DNA from: Robiginitomaculum sp.
GTDB lineage: Bacteria; Pseudomonadota; Alphaproteobacteria; Caulobacterales; Maricaulaceae
Direction of reading: 5' to 3'
NCBI GenBank assembly: GCA_002733605.1
Contig: NVWK01000003.1
Coordinates: forward strand, 245,433-309,432
DNA length: 64,000 bases
The notes under the pieces are model-generated. The model did not search any database and was not told the origin of the DNA. It saw nothing but the letters and a program-made list of their open reading frames with translations. Position 1 is the first letter of the stretch, and each line of letters begins with the position of its first letter. Below, piece by piece: positions 22,664-32,093 of this stretch. Made by a program: the position numbers and the translations under genes.

Positions 22664-24171
22664 TGCCTTTCTCCGGTGTATCATTGGATATCCTGCCGGA
22701 GTTCGGTCGGTTCGAGCAAGCCTATACCAATGGGCAAGCCCAGATCGTCTGGACACGGCTGGTCAATGATCTCGACACACCGGTTTCCGCCTTCCTGAAA
22801 CTGGCACAAGACAAACCCTATGCCTTTTTGTTTGAATCCGTTCAGGGCGGCGAACAACGCGGACGCTATTCCATATTGGGCTATGAGCCTGATCTTATCT
22901 GGCGCGCACACGGGGATACATGTGAAATGTCTCTCGACAACGGCCCCTACCAAAAGCAGGACGATCCCCCGATACTCTCCTTGCGGAAAATTCAGGCTGA
23001 GACCAAAGTCGACATCCCCAAAGACCTCCCGCCAATGGCCGCAGGGCTTTTCGGCTATCTCGGATATGACATGATCCGGCAAGTCGAACATTTGCCAAAT
23101 CAAAATCCAGACATATTGGGAACCCCGGACGCCATTATGACGCGCCCGACTCTAATCGCCATTTTTGATCAAATTTCACAAGAAATTATTCTCACAACGA
23201 CCGTAAGGCCATCAACGGATGTTGATTCAAAAACAGCCTATAAACAGGCAGTATCGAGACTTCAAAGCGCAAGTGACGCCTTGGAAATCACGATTGAAGG
23301 CTTGCGAAACACAAATGTTTCACGTGAAACAATTGAGCCTATTTTAAGTGTTTCAGTCAGCGATTTTTGCGACAATGTCAAAAAAGCACAGGCCTATATA
23401 GAAGCAGGTGACATTTTCCAAGTCGTGATCGGGCAAAGATTTTCAGCCCCGCTCACCACACCTCCATTTGCACTTTACAGGGCTTTACGGCGCTTAAACC
23501 CTTCGCCCTTCCTGTATTATTTAAACTTTGACGATCACGCGATTGTCGGATCCAGCCCTGAAATACTGGTACGTCTACGCGATGATATAGTCACCGTGCG
23601 CCCCATTGCCGGCACTCGCCCAAGAGGGAAAACCCCGGAACTTGATAAAGCTCTGGAACTGGAACTTCTCGCCGACGAAAAAGAAAACGCGGAACATTTG
23701 ATGTTGCTGGATTTGGGTCGCAACGATGTTGGCCGTGTTGCAAAGGCCGGAACGATCAAAGTCACAGAACGTTCCCTTGTCGAGCGCTATAGCCATGTCA
23801 TGCATATCGTTTCCAATGTAGAAGGCGATATCCAAGACGGCCTAGACGCCCTAGACGCCCTATTCGCAGGTTTCCCTGCCGGTACCGTTTCGGGCGCCCC
23901 GAAGGTCAGGGCTATGGAAATCATCGACGAGCTTGAAAACGAAAAACGCGGCATTTACGCCGGTGCCGTTGGCTATATTTCTGCCAGCGGCGATATGGAC
24001 ACCGCCATTGCCTTGCGTACAGCCATTGTTAAAGACGGTGTTATGCATGTCCGTGCCGGTGCCGGTATCGTCATGGACAGCGACCCCATGTCCGAGTTCG
24101 AAGAAACCCGTGTCAAAGCCCGCGCCCTGTTTGCCGCTGCCGCCCACGCCCCCTATTTCGATCGGAATTAG
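22663..24171 (+). CDS. trpE: Anthranilate synthase component I
   Basis: First committed step of tryptophan synthesis: chorismate plus ammonia to anthranilate. 502 residues. The N-terminal tryptophan-binding element is seen as FLFESVQGGEQRGRYS, and the chorismate-binding domain has PIAGTRPRGKTPE, DEKENAEHLMLLDLGRND and GFPAGTVSGAPKVRAMEII. The upstream overlap with ppiD leaves no room for a trp leader peptide or attenuator, so control must lie elsewhere, perhaps by feedback inhibition. Confidence 0.97.
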   Translation: MPFSGVSLDILPEFGRFEQAYTNGQAQIVWTRLVNDLDTPVSAFLKLAQDKPYAFLFESVQGGEQRGRYSILGYEPDLIWRAHGDTCEMSLDNGPYQKQDDPPILSLRKIQAETKVDIPKDLPPMAAGLFGYLGYDMIRQVEHLPNQNPDILGTPDAIMTRPTLIAIFDQISQEIILTTTVRPSTDVDSKTAYKQAVSRLQSASDALEITIEGLRNTNVSRETIEPILSVSVSDFCDNVKKAQAYIEAGDIFQVVIGQRFSAPLTTPPFALYRALRRLNPSPFLYYLNFDDHAIVGSSPEILVRLRDDIVTVRPIAGTRPRGKTPELDKALELELLADEKENAEHLMLLDLGRNDVGRVAKAGTIKVTERSLVERYSHVMHIVSNVEGDIQDGLDALDALFAGFPAGTVSGAPKVRAMEIIDELENEKRGIYAGAVGYISASGDMDTAIALRTAIVKDGVMHVRAGAGIVMDSDPMSEFEETRVKARALFAAAAHAPYFDRN

Positions 24172-24174
24172 GCC

Positions 24175-24768
24175 ATGCTTCTTATCATCGATAATTATGA
24201 CAGCTTCACCTACAACCTCGTACATTACGCGCAAGAACTGGGTGCCAACACCCATGTGATCCGCAATGATGATCTAAGCTGCGCGGAAGCCCTCGCTCTC
24301 AACCCGAAAGCCGTCATCCTGTCCCCCGGCCCCAAAACACCGACAGAGGCCGGCATATGTCTCGAGCTTATAAAATCCGCACCCGAAGACTTACCCATTT
24401 TTGGGGTTTGCCTCGGCCTTCAATCCATCGGACAGGCTTTTGGCGGTAAAGTCATTGCAGCCAAATCAATCATGCACGGCAAGGTTTCCCCTGTCACCCA
24501 TGACAAAACCGGAATTTTTGAAAACATCCCGAGCCCGTTCAATGCTACCCGCTATCACAGCCTAGCCCTTGATGAAGACAGTATGCCGGACTGCCTTGTC
24601 GCCAATGGCTGGACAAAGGACGGCGAAATTATGAGCCTCCGCCATGTCAGCCGCCCTATTCACGGCGTACAATTTCACCCTGAATCCATCGCGTCCGAAT
24701 ATGGTCATGACATAATTGACGCCTTTCTAAAAATTGCTGGCCTAAAAAACTCAGGCATGAAGACCTAA
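24175..24768 (+). CDS. trpG: Anthranilate synthase component II (glutamine amidotransferase)
   Basis: Supplies ammonia from glutamine to TrpE. 197 residues beginning MLLIIDNYDSFTYNLVHY, with the oxyanion loop LSPGPKTPTEAG, nucleophile cysteine in FGVCLGLQSIGQAFGG and the His-Glu pair in GVQFHPESIASEYG. It starts three bases after the trpE stop and its TAA overlaps the trpD ATG by one base. A separate, unfused trpG distinguishes this organism from those with fused trpE(G) genes such as many Rhizobiales. Confidence 0.97.
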   Translation: MLLIIDNYDSFTYNLVHYAQELGANTHVIRNDDLSCAEALALNPKAVILSPGPKTPTEAGICLELIKSAPEDLPIFGVCLGLQSIGQAFGGKVIAAKSIMHGKVSPVTHDKTGIFENIPSPFNATRYHSLALDEDSMPDCLVANGWTKDGEIMSLRHVSRPIHGVQFHPESIASEYGHDIIDAFLKIAGLKNSGMKT

Positions 24769-25778
24769 TGAGTATTGAAGCCTCATTAGAAACCATAGTA
24801 GGCGGCAACCGCTTGAGCGTGGATAAATTCGCGCACCTCTTCGACCATATGATCAGCGGCAATATGCCGGATACTCAAATCGCACAGGCTCTGCAAGCTT
24901 TGGAAACACTGGGCATATCAGAAATGGAACTGCATATCGGCGCACGCGCACTGCGCGACAAAATGCTCCCCATTCAGGCCCCCACAGGCGCAATGGATAT
25001 CGTCGGCACCGGAGGCGATGGTCTTTCCACCTACAATATCTCGACGGCCTGCTGCTTTGTCGTCGCAGGCGCTGGCGTCCCCGTGGCCAAACATGGCAAC
25101 CGCGCCGTTTCCAGCAAATCCGGCGCATCAGACGTGTTACGTGAACTTGGCGTGAAACTGGATATTTCACCAGAGCAAACCCGTAAATGTATCTTTGAGG
25201 CCAATGTTGGATTCCTATTTGCCCCCAACCACCACAAAGCCATGGGCGCTGTCGCAAAAGCCCGGGCCCAACTTGGCACCCGCACCCTGTTTAACCGCCT
25301 TGGCCCTTTGTGTAATCCGGCCAATGTAGAGTATTTATTGCTCGGTGTATTCGAAGACAGCCTGCGCGGTATCTATGCCAAAGCGCTCGCACAACTCGGC
25401 GCTAAACGCGCCTTGATCGTACACGGTGGTGACGGCATGGACGAGATTACTACAACCGCGCCCACCATGATTAGCGAGTTAAACCAAGGCGTCATTACTG
25501 AGTACGAAATCACCCCCGAACAGTTTGGCTTTTCCCGCGCGCGCCTTAAAGACATTGAAGGCGGCGAGCCCCAAGAAAATGCCCGCGCCTTACAAAGCGT
25601 ATTGGACGGGGAAACCGGCCCCTACTGCGACATTGTAGTGCTCAATAGCGGAGCCGCGCTGTATGCCTCCGGCAAGGCCGAGACCATAGAAGACGGCATA
25701 AACCGTGCCCGCACCTCGATTAAAACTGGCAAAGCCAAAGCAACCCTCAAGGCTCTGATCAAGGTTTCCAATGGCTGA
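24768..25778 (+). CDS. trpD: Anthranilate phosphoribosyltransferase
   Basis: Joins anthranilate to phosphoribosyl pyrophosphate. 336 residues with the family motifs [70 protein letters not shown] and VHGGDGMDE. It overlaps the next gene, trpC, by eight bases, indicating coupled translation. Confidence 0.97.
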   Translation: MSIEASLETIVGGNRLSVDKFAHLFDHMISGNMPDTQIAQALQALETLGISEMELHIGARALRDKMLPIQAPTGAMDIVGTGGDGLSTYNISTACCFVVAGAGVPVAKHGNRAVSSKSGASDVLRELGVKLDISPEQTRKCIFEANVGFLFAPNHHKAMGAVAKARAQLGTRTLFNRLGPLCNPANVEYLLLGVFEDSLRGIYAKALAQLGAKRALIVHGGDGMDEITTTAPTMISELNQGVITEYEITPEQFGFSRARLKDIEGGEPQENARALQSVLDGETGPYCDIVVLNSGAALYASGKAETIEDGINRARTSIKTGKAKATLKALIKVSNG

Positions 25779-26568
25779 TATTTTACAAAAAATAGCCCGC
25801 TATAAGCGCAAAGAGGTGAAAGCCCTCAAAGCCAAAACATCCCACGCCGAGCTTGAAGCTTTGGCCAAACAACAGTCCACCCCGCGCGGGTTTTTAACGG
25901 CCCTGCGCACCACGGCCCATCACGGCCCGGCCTTAATAGCAGAGATCAAAAAAGCCAGCCCGTCCAAAGGCCTAATCCGCGCAGATTTCCGCCCCGCAGA
26001 TTTCGCCCAAGCCTATCAAGCAGGCGGAGCCGCCTGCCTGTCCGTGCTTACAGACGGCCCGAGCTTTCAAGGCAAGATGGCATTCATGCAACAGGCCAGA
26101 GCCGCATGTTCCCTGCCCGTCCTGCGCAAAGATTTCATGGTTGATCCCTACCAAATCATCGAGTCCCGTGCACACGGTGCCGACGCCATCCTGATCATCA
26201 TGGCCATGATTGATAACCGCCTTGCCAAATCCCTCCTGCGCGAAGCCACCCGCCTCGGCATGGACGCCCTCGTCGAAACCCATGATGTGAGCGAGATGCG
26301 CCGCGCCATCGCCATCGGCGCCACCCTGATCGGCGTCAACAATCGCAATCTCAAAACCTTCGAGACAAGCCTCGACACCTTCATCCAAATGGTACCCCAT
26401 GCGCCCAATAAAGCCTTCCTAGTGGCAGAGAGCGGCATCTTCACCCCTGATCACATCCTCCACCAAACCCGCCACGGCGCACAGGCATTTTTGGTCGGTG
26501 AAAGCTTGATGCGCCAAGATGATGTGCAAAGAGCGACAGAGGTTTTATTGGGAAAACACGCCCCTTAA
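25771..26568 (+). CDS. trpC: Indole-3-glycerol-phosphate synthase
   Basis: Ring-closing step of tryptophan synthesis. 265 residues of TIM-barrel type: [32 protein letters not shown] with catalytic lysine, [40 protein letters not shown] and [12 protein letters not shown]. Last gene of the ppiD-trpEGDC operon. It converges on the amidase gene with ten bases between stops and no visible terminator. trpF and trpBA are not in the window. Confidence 0.96.
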   Translation: MADILQKIARYKRKEVKALKAKTSHAELEALAKQQSTPRGFLTALRTTAHHGPALIAEIKKASPSKGLIRADFRPADFAQAYQAGGAACLSVLTDGPSFQGKMAFMQQARAACSLPVLRKDFMVDPYQIIESRAHGADAILIIMAMIDNRLAKSLLREATRLGMDALVETHDVSEMRRAIAIGATLIGVNNRNLKTFETSLDTFIQMVPHAPNKAFLVAESGIFTPDHILHQTRHGAQAFLVGESLMRQDDVQRATEVLLGKHAP

Positions 26569-26578
26569 AAGGACCCAA

Positions 26579-28084
26579 TCACAGCAAGTTCGGATAGCTA
26601 TCGATCCACGGCTGGGCAGCTTCCAGTTGATAGGCCAGTTGCAAGAGCAATGCATCATCGCCCGGTTTCGCAATAAACTGGGTGCCAATCGGCAGGCCGG
26701 ATGGACTACGAAACAACGGTACGGACATGGCAGGCGCGCCAGCTACATTATAAATGGCCGTATACCCGACATCACGGGTCGCTTCCTGAAACCCGGCATC
26801 CATAAATTCACGCGATACGGTTTTGTATTTTCCAAGTGGATGTGCCGCCGACGGCATAACCGGCGAGATAATCACATCATATTCGCTTAAAAACGCTACA
26901 ACTTCAGCTTCCGCCTGCTTCAGGAGCACAATGGAGGTTGCCAAACCTTCGGCCCCGCCGTTTTCAACAAACCCCTCGGCCATAGCCACTGTCCACGGCT
27001 CGAAATCACCTTCGGCCAGTGTACCACCTCTCATTTTTTTGACGTTAGAAGTGACTTCATACGGAATGCTTGACCATAACATGCGGAAAGCATCGAGCAA
27101 AGGCTGGCCATAGACCGGCGGGGTCGCAATTTCTACATTATGACCAAGGCTCTCGCAAAATTTTGCGGCCCGCTCGGTTACGGCCGTGACCTCGGCGTCC
27201 GCAATATTGGCGCCCGTAAAATAATCATTCATCGCCAAACCGATTTTCAGGGGGCGGTCGAGTGGATCACGCACCAAGCCAATGGCGGAAAAATCACGAT
27301 CCCCGTCTCCTGTTTCTGTAATCGACAGCATCAGAGCGCTATCGCGCACGCTACGGCTCAACACACCGGTGACGGCAATGGAGAAGGGTCGCAAAACTTT
27401 TGCAACAACTCTGTGGCGACTTGGTTTCAACCCAAACAACCCGCAATAATGCGACGGTATACGAATGGAGCCACCACCATCGCTCCCTTGGGCACACGGC
27501 ACCATGCCACTGGCAATTGCCGCAGCCGTGCCGCCAGATGATCCACCCGGCGTCAGATCCGTATTCCACGGATTACGGGCAGGCCCATAGGCGAGAGGTT
27601 CAGTGACAGGCAAAAGACCAAGCTCCGGCGTATTGGTTTTCCCAACAATCGCCATGCCTGCCTTTTCGACCCTCTTGACATAAACATCCGATGCCGGCGC
27701 AATAAAACCCTTAAACGCCCCAATCCCGTATGTCGTACGCACCCCCTCAACATCATTCAAATCCTTGATCAGCATGGGCGCGCCAGCAGTCATCGTGTCC
27801 GGTTTCAGGTTTTTAACAAAATCCCGGGCCCGATCATAACACGGCGTCAACACCGCCCCAACCTTCGGGTTAAGCGTTTCAATACGCGCAATCGTCTCTT
27901 CAAGCAGTTCCGAGGCTTGAATATCACCATTTTTAAGTTGAGAAATTTGGGTCGTCAAATCTGCGGTATTTTGGCTTTCAAGCTTAGGCGCAGGTTTTAT
28001 TTCAGGTTTTTGGCTGCAGCTCGCCAATGCTAATCCACTCGCACTTACGGCCATCATCGTTCTCCGGTTGATATTTTTCGTCAT
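26579..28084 (-). CDS. Amidase-signature family hydrolase, exported lipoprotein
   Basis: A 501-residue amidase. The N-terminus has twin arginines (INRRTMM), a hydrophobic stretch and a lipobox LASC (C23), so it is probably exported folded through the Tat path and lipidated. The amidase-signature catalytic triad is visible: lysine in PMLIKDLND, the cis-Ser and nucleophile region GGSSGGTAAAIASG with GSDGGGSIRIP. Substrates of this family range from amides and aryl amides to nylon oligomers, so none can be assigned. The gene lies 19 bases downstream of a CadC-like regulator in the same direction, occupying the spot between trpC and lexA. Confidence 0.9.
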   Translation of the reverse strand: MTKNINRRTMMAVSASGLALASCSQKPEIKPAPKLESQNTADLTTQISQLKNGDIQASELLEETIARIETLNPKVGAVLTPCYDRARDFVKNLKPDTMTAGAPMLIKDLNDVEGVRTTYGIGAFKGFIAPASDVYVKRVEKAGMAIVGKTNTPELGLLPVTEPLAYGPARNPWNTDLTPGGSSGGTAAAIASGMVPCAQGSDGGGSIRIPSHYCGLFGLKPSRHRVVAKVLRPFSIAVTGVLSRSVRDSALMLSITETGDGDRDFSAIGLVRDPLDRPLKIGLAMNDYFTGANIADAEVTAVTERAAKFCESLGHNVEIATPPVYGQPLLDAFRMLWSSIPYEVTSNVKKMRGGTLAEGDFEPWTVAMAEGFVENGGAEGLATSIVLLKQAEAEVVAFLSEYDVIISPVMPSAAHPLGKYKTVSREFMDAGFQEATRDVGYTAIYNVAGAPAMSVPLFRSPSGLPIGTQFIAKPGDDALLLQLAYQLEAAQPWIDSYPNLL

Positions 28085-28103
28085 GGTTTATCCCTTTTCA
28101 GTT

Positions 28104-28898
28104 TTATAAATCTTGCACCACGTCTGCTAACACAATGAATAGCTGGCGTACTTGTAATGGTAGTTGTGATTCAGGCCCCTTTGCCATTCCAGACCAAACC
28201 TCTTCACCTGTCTCAATATTTTCTGCATGGAGACCAACGGCGACCTGACCATCCCATAAAATAATCCGCCCCCGCACAAGAATGCTTGCCCCCGAACGCG
28301 TGGCAACACGTACATGCTCATGTCGCATAAGTTCTGTCGCCACAAGCTCTGTCATCGCAGGCGACAGGACAGCATATTGATCATCATGCGTATCATTTTC
28401 AAATGCCCCAACCATCACAAAAACTACCCCTGCATTGGGCGTAGAGTTTAAGCGAACCGCCGAAACGATGATCGTACTCACACAGACAACCACAAAAACA
28501 ACGGCTATAAGAATCCAGCTCCGCTTGAACCCAAAAATCCGGGTCTGGGTCTGTTCTTGTTCGGATACATCCGGTTTATCGTCTGAAAAACGAAGGGGCG
28601 CTATAATGCGATATCCGCGCTTGGAGACAGTCTCTATATAGCGTGGAGCCCGTGCATCATCATTTAAAGCGCGCCGAAGATCTGCAATAACAACCGCAAC
28701 ACTATTTGCACTTAAAGATCGGCCTTGCCAGATGACGTCTACGAATTCCGAGTGCGTAACAAGCTCTCCATGACGGCAACAAAGAAGTTCTAGGGCAGCT
28801 GCAGCTCGGTTTTCCAATGCTTTTTGGTCTTCACCGAGCTTTAAAATGGCTACATCAGGGGAAAATTCCCAATCTCCAATGTCGATACGTTCTGCCAT
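28104..28898 (-). CDS. CadC-like membrane-bound winged-helix regulator
   Basis: A 264-residue one-component regulator. Residues 5-100 are an OmpR/PhoB-type winged helix (LENRAAAALELLCCRHGELV, SLSANSVAVVIADLRRALND, RYIETVSKRGYRI); 126-150 are one membrane span preceded by basic residues (FGFKRSW); 155-264 face the periplasm and look like the TolB/FlgO-like domain often found on such regulators (VMVGAFENDTHDDQYAVLSPAMTE as two shorter segments). It could sense an envelope signal and control the amidase downstream. Divergent from lexA; tandem repeats overlap its ribosome-binding site. Confidence 0.85.
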   Translation of the reverse strand: MAERIDIGDWEFSPDVAILKLGEDQKALENRAAAALELLCCRHGELVTHSEFVDVIWQGRSLSANSVAVVIADLRRALNDDARAPRYIETVSKRGYRIIAPLRFSDDKPDVSEQEQTQTRIFGFKRSWILIAVVFVVVCVSTIIVSAVRLNSTPNAGVVFVMVGAFENDTHDDQYAVLSPAMTELVATELMRHEHVRVATRSGASILVRGRIILWDGQVAVGLHAENIETGEEVWSGMAKGPESQLPLQVRQLFIVLADVVQDL

Positions 28899-28908
28899 AA
28901 ATGGCCTT

Positions 28909-28934
28909 CCCTGATACCCACAACCCTGATACCC
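28909..28934 (-). promoter_or_regulatory. Tandem direct repeats upstream of the CadC-like gene (possible operator)
   Basis: On the minus strand the 11-mer GGGTATCAGGG occurs twice, at 28934-28924 and 28919-28909, a 15-base period, ending 11 bases before the regulator start codon and overlapping its ribosome-binding site (AAGG). OmpR-type winged-helix proteins commonly bind direct repeats, so self-repression is plausible. No binding evidence exists. Confidence 0.5.
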
Positions 28935-29077
28935 GCAAAATGCGTCCCGTGCCCAATATGGTTTCTTTATTAGCGCTCCAAAGGCCCAAACACCATACTA
29001 AGCTCCCATCGAAAAACAAGTCCACGCTTTGCATAGGAATACCCCCCTGTATACCGTGCTTATTCAAGGATTATCAC

Positions 29078-29106
29078 TTGACGCGACAAAAGAACACTTG
29101 TAGAAC
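29078..29106 (+). promoter_or_regulatory. lexA promoter with alphaproteobacterial SOS box
   Basis: A -35 hexamer TTGACG (29078-29083), 17-base spacer and -10 TAGAAC (29101-29106). The spacer end and -10 are covered by GAAC-N7-GAAC at 29092-29106, the exact reverse of the alphaproteobacterial LexA box GTTC-N7-GTTC. LexA binding here would block RNA polymerase and give the usual self-repression. Start codon is 44 bases downstream, with GGAG at 29138-29141. Confidence 0.88.
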
Positions 29107-29149
29107 ATTGAATGTTGATGATTTGTTCTTTAGTGATGGAGCGCACGAA

Positions 29150-29797
29150 ATGCTGACCCAAAAACAACATGATTTGTTAAAATTTATTGATAAGAGGCTG
29201 AAAAAGAACAGTATTTCACCGTCTTATGACGAGATGAAAGATGCGCTTGGTCTTGCCTCCAAATCCGGCATTCACCGTTTAATCACGGCACTGGAAGAGC
29301 GCGGGTTTATCCGCCGCCTGCCACATAGAGCCCGTGCACTGGAAGTTTTGAAGCTTCCAGGCGAAGAAAGGCTGGTCACATCGGGGCCCGTACACGAAGC
29401 AGCAAACGATCAAATTTCCATACCTCTTGTCGGCAAAATTGCTGCCGGTGTCCCTATCATGGCCCTAGAGCAAGATGGTCCCCGCTTTAATGTGCCGGAC
29501 GGCATGATCGGACGCGGAGATCATTTTGCTTTGGAGGTTGAGGGCGAATCTATGATCAATGCTGGCATCCTGGACGGTGATATTGCCGTCATCCGTAAAG
29601 CCAATACCGCACGCAACAACCAGATTGTTGTTGCCTATGTAGTTCAAAATCAAGAAGCCACTTTAAAGCGCCTGTATAAAACGGCAGATGGCATTGAGTT
29701 GATTGCCGAGAACCCCGACTTTCCCACCCGTACATTCGGGCCGGATCAGATCGAGGTTCAAGGCGTTCTCGTCGGCATTATCCGTAAATACCACTAA
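29150..29797 (+). CDS. lexA: LexA repressor, SOS response regulator
   Basis: 215 residues from the ATG at 29150, chosen because it follows GGAG and starts [17 protein letters not shown], the family N-terminus; the open frame upstream to 28901 is not coding and contains the promoter. Residues 1-70 are the winged-helix DNA-binding domain ([23 protein letters not shown]), the autocleavage bond is A99-G100 in KIAAGVP, and the serine-lysine dyad is S134 (EGESM) and K173 (TLKRLYK). It represses DNA-damage genes until RecA triggers cleavage; besides its own promoter, the dnaE region in this window carries two matching boxes. Confidence 0.97.
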   Translation: MLTQKQHDLLKFIDKRLKKNSISPSYDEMKDALGLASKSGIHRLITALEERGFIRRLPHRARALEVLKLPGEERLVTSGPVHEAANDQISIPLVGKIAAGVPIMALEQDGPRFNVPDGMIGRGDHFALEVEGESMINAGILDGDIAVIRKANTARNNQIVVAYVVQNQEATLKRLYKTADGIELIAENPDFPTRTFGPDQIEVQGVLVGIIRKYH

Positions 29798-29832
29798 ATA
29801 TTGGCAGGCCGGTTTACGGTTTAATATCCCCA

Positions 29833-32010
29833 CTAATGTCCCCATGGGCGACGTTGGCGGGCCTGTGGATTGGCAGGCTTGATTTTGATCCCATCTTTAT
29901 GGAAGTAAATATCACGAGCCCCATCAATTGCCAGATTATGTGTATCCAGAATGATCGCTTTACACAGCGCGCGGGCGCGTGGCCCCACAGAGCGTTGGGT
30001 GAGAACAACTAAATCCGAATCCAGACATGCCTCGATCACGCCCTCCGGTTCATTGACAATACTGATAGGGATACCCTTTAAAACCAACCGGCAAGCTTGC
30101 TGGTCACACAATGCTCCGCCACCGGCACCAGCATCAGAATAGAGCAGGAGTTCGGCATCCACCTGCCCGGACCTTTCGATAAAACGGCTGCGACCATACC
30201 CGTCCCCCCGTTTTCTATCCACGCGCAATATGTTCACAGATTGCGGATCCCAAAACGCAACCCGTGCAGTATCTGATACCCGCATGTCTGCACGCTCAAC
30301 CCCGAACCACAAACCGCAGGATATGACCATAAACCCCGCACCGATAAGACGCGTACGGTTCAAAGCCACAGAACCTCCCCCCGCAGTAAACCCGAGACAC
30401 AACCACGTAAACCCAAGCCCGAACAGACTGACAACCACCCCATTCGCCCCTTTAATATAAAGCAGGGCGCTCTCGCGTGCACTTATCCAGTCCGAGACAG
30501 ATAAAACAAAATCCAACCCCAGCCCCATGAGCTTTAACGGGTATTGCTCAAGCCCGAACGGCATGACCAGCACGGCCATAAACCCTGCTGGCATTACAAC
30601 AAGCGTAAACATAGGCATGGCCGCAAGGTTTGCAAAAAAGCCGAGACGGGCAAAACGGTGAAAGTGCAGAGCCGCAAACCCGCCCGTCGCAATCCCGGCA
30701 ACAAAGCTTGTCACCGAAATGCCGACAAACCCGGATTTAATGCGCTGAAACAGCCCTCCTGCTTTAGAATACACGCGTCTATTCGCCCAATTTCTATAGA
30801 CAACAACCAATGCCGCCGTGGCTGCAAATGACATTTGGAATCCGGCACTTATAAGGCTTTCCGGATGTAGCAGCAGAGTGATGGCCGCCGCCAGAGCAAC
30901 AGAGCGCAAAGAAACGGCTCTGCGGTTTAAAATCACAGCCGCAAATACGACGATCGCCATGATAAAGGCCCGTTGGGTCGACACACTTGCCCCCGACAGT
31001 AAAAGGTAGGCGCAGGCCATCAAAGCCCCGATCCCCGCCGCCCATTTCCGCATATCATAACGCCGTGCCAGCGGCCCGATCATTGCGAAGAACAAAGACG
31101 CCAAACTATAAGCGCCCCCCGCCAACAACCCCATGTGCAAACCAGAAATTGCCAGCAAATGTGCTAAACCCGCCGCCCGCAGACTTTGCTCCTGCTCCAC
31201 AGGAATGGCAGACCGATCCCCGGTCAGAAGCGCCGCCTGCAACCCTGCCGTATGCGGTGGTGCCCGTTGCTGAATACGGCGCGACAAACCATAGCGAAAT
31301 GTTGAAAGTGAGCGTTTCGCGACTTCAAATTTAGACATCGGGTACAGATCATCAGATCCAACAGTCTGCGGGCGGGAAATGGCGAATCCGAATCCGCCTA
31401 TTTTCTTGAAATATGCCGCCCGCGCCGGATCATACCCCCCCACCAGTGCCGGCGCCCTTGGCCCGCTTAACACGGCTCTTATCTTGATGCTGTCTCCGGC
31501 CACAAACCCGCGCGGTTTGATCCTGATACGTATACGGTGCGGGGTTTTCGCGGCCTCCAACCTTGCAATACTGTGCACACGGATGTAAAAATGCTGCAAT
31601 GGCCCCGATTTGTTTACATCTTCAATCCAGCCCGTGACTTCATAGCTTCGCTCATAATTTGGCAGTATCGGGGCGCTTACAAAATGACTATGAACCGCGC
31701 TACGACTAAACCCTGCCAAGCAAAGGGCACACAACAAAACTGGGCCAGCCAGCCGTGGGCGTAGGCTTAAAAAAACCAATCCAAGCAATATCCCGACCAA
31801 ACCGGTTATGCCCCACCACCAGACCGGTTCCACCGGCCATGCGAAATACAGCGCAATCCCGACCCCAAATGCCATCAGGCACCACTCGAAACGGGCGGCC
31901 CCCATAAAATCCGTGACAGGTTCACCACCGGACGCATACCTGGTGGCACCGAGGCTCATTATCTTGTTCATAATTTTATTTCTGCGTCGAAAAAAATACC
32001 AAGCCCTCAT
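29833..32010 (-). CDS. comEC: ComEC/Rec2-family competence membrane protein
   Basis: A 725-residue polytopic protein like the DNA-uptake channel ComEC. After an N-terminal hydrophobic DUF4131-like part, the competence domain is marked by LRAAGLAHLLAISGLHMGLLA and a long series of membrane spans; the last 150 residues (from about SDTARVAFWDPQSVN) correspond to the metallo-beta-lactamase-like domain but no HxHxDH zinc motif is seen, so nuclease activity is doubtful. Three in-frame ATGs (32010, 31971, 31959) are possible starts and none has a clear ribosome-binding site. It converges with lexA and is divergent from gltX, a conserved alphaproteobacterial order. Confidence 0.88.
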   Translation of the reverse strand: MRAWYFFRRRNKIMNKIMSLGATRYASGGEPVTDFMGAARFEWCLMAFGVGIALYFAWPVEPVWWWGITGLVGILLGLVFLSLRPRLAGPVLLCALCLAGFSRSAVHSHFVSAPILPNYERSYEVTGWIEDVNKSGPLQHFYIRVHSIARLEAAKTPHRIRIRIKPRGFVAGDSIKIRAVLSGPRAPALVGGYDPARAAYFKKIGGFGFAISRPQTVGSDDLYPMSKFEVAKRSLSTFRYGLSRRIQQRAPPHTAGLQAALLTGDRSAIPVEQEQSLRAAGLAHLLAISGLHMGLLAGGAYSLASLFFAMIGPLARRYDMRKWAAGIGALMACAYLLLSGASVSTQRAFIMAIVVFAAVILNRRAVSLRSVALAAAITLLLHPESLISAGFQMSFAATAALVVVYRNWANRRVYSKAGGLFQRIKSGFVGISVTSFVAGIATGGFAALHFHRFARLGFFANLAAMPMFTLVVMPAGFMAVLVMPFGLEQYPLKLMGLGLDFVLSVSDWISARESALLYIKGANGVVVSLFGLGFTWLCLGFTAGGGSVALNRTRLIGAGFMVISCGLWFGVERADMRVSDTARVAFWDPQSVNILRVDRKRGDGYGRSRFIERSGQVDAELLLYSDAGAGGGALCDQQACRLVLKGIPISIVNEPEGVIEACLDSDLVVLTQRSVGPRARALCKAIILDTHNLAIDGARDIYFHKDGIKIKPANPQARQRRPWGH

Positions 32011-32093
32011 GTTTTATATATTTTTCTTAACGTTCCCCATGCTATGAAGAGCGCGTCTTCAAGGACACACTCACCCTGTTCAGGTTATTTTTC

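Noticed and set aside
23535..24255. Minus-strand frames across trpE
   Set aside because: Shadows of a strongly conserved coding sequence on the plus strand.
29103..29117. Second LexA-like site GAAC-N7-GTTG next to the lexA SOS box
   Set aside because: Last base departs from GTTC and the orientation is not the direct-repeat form; probably chance.
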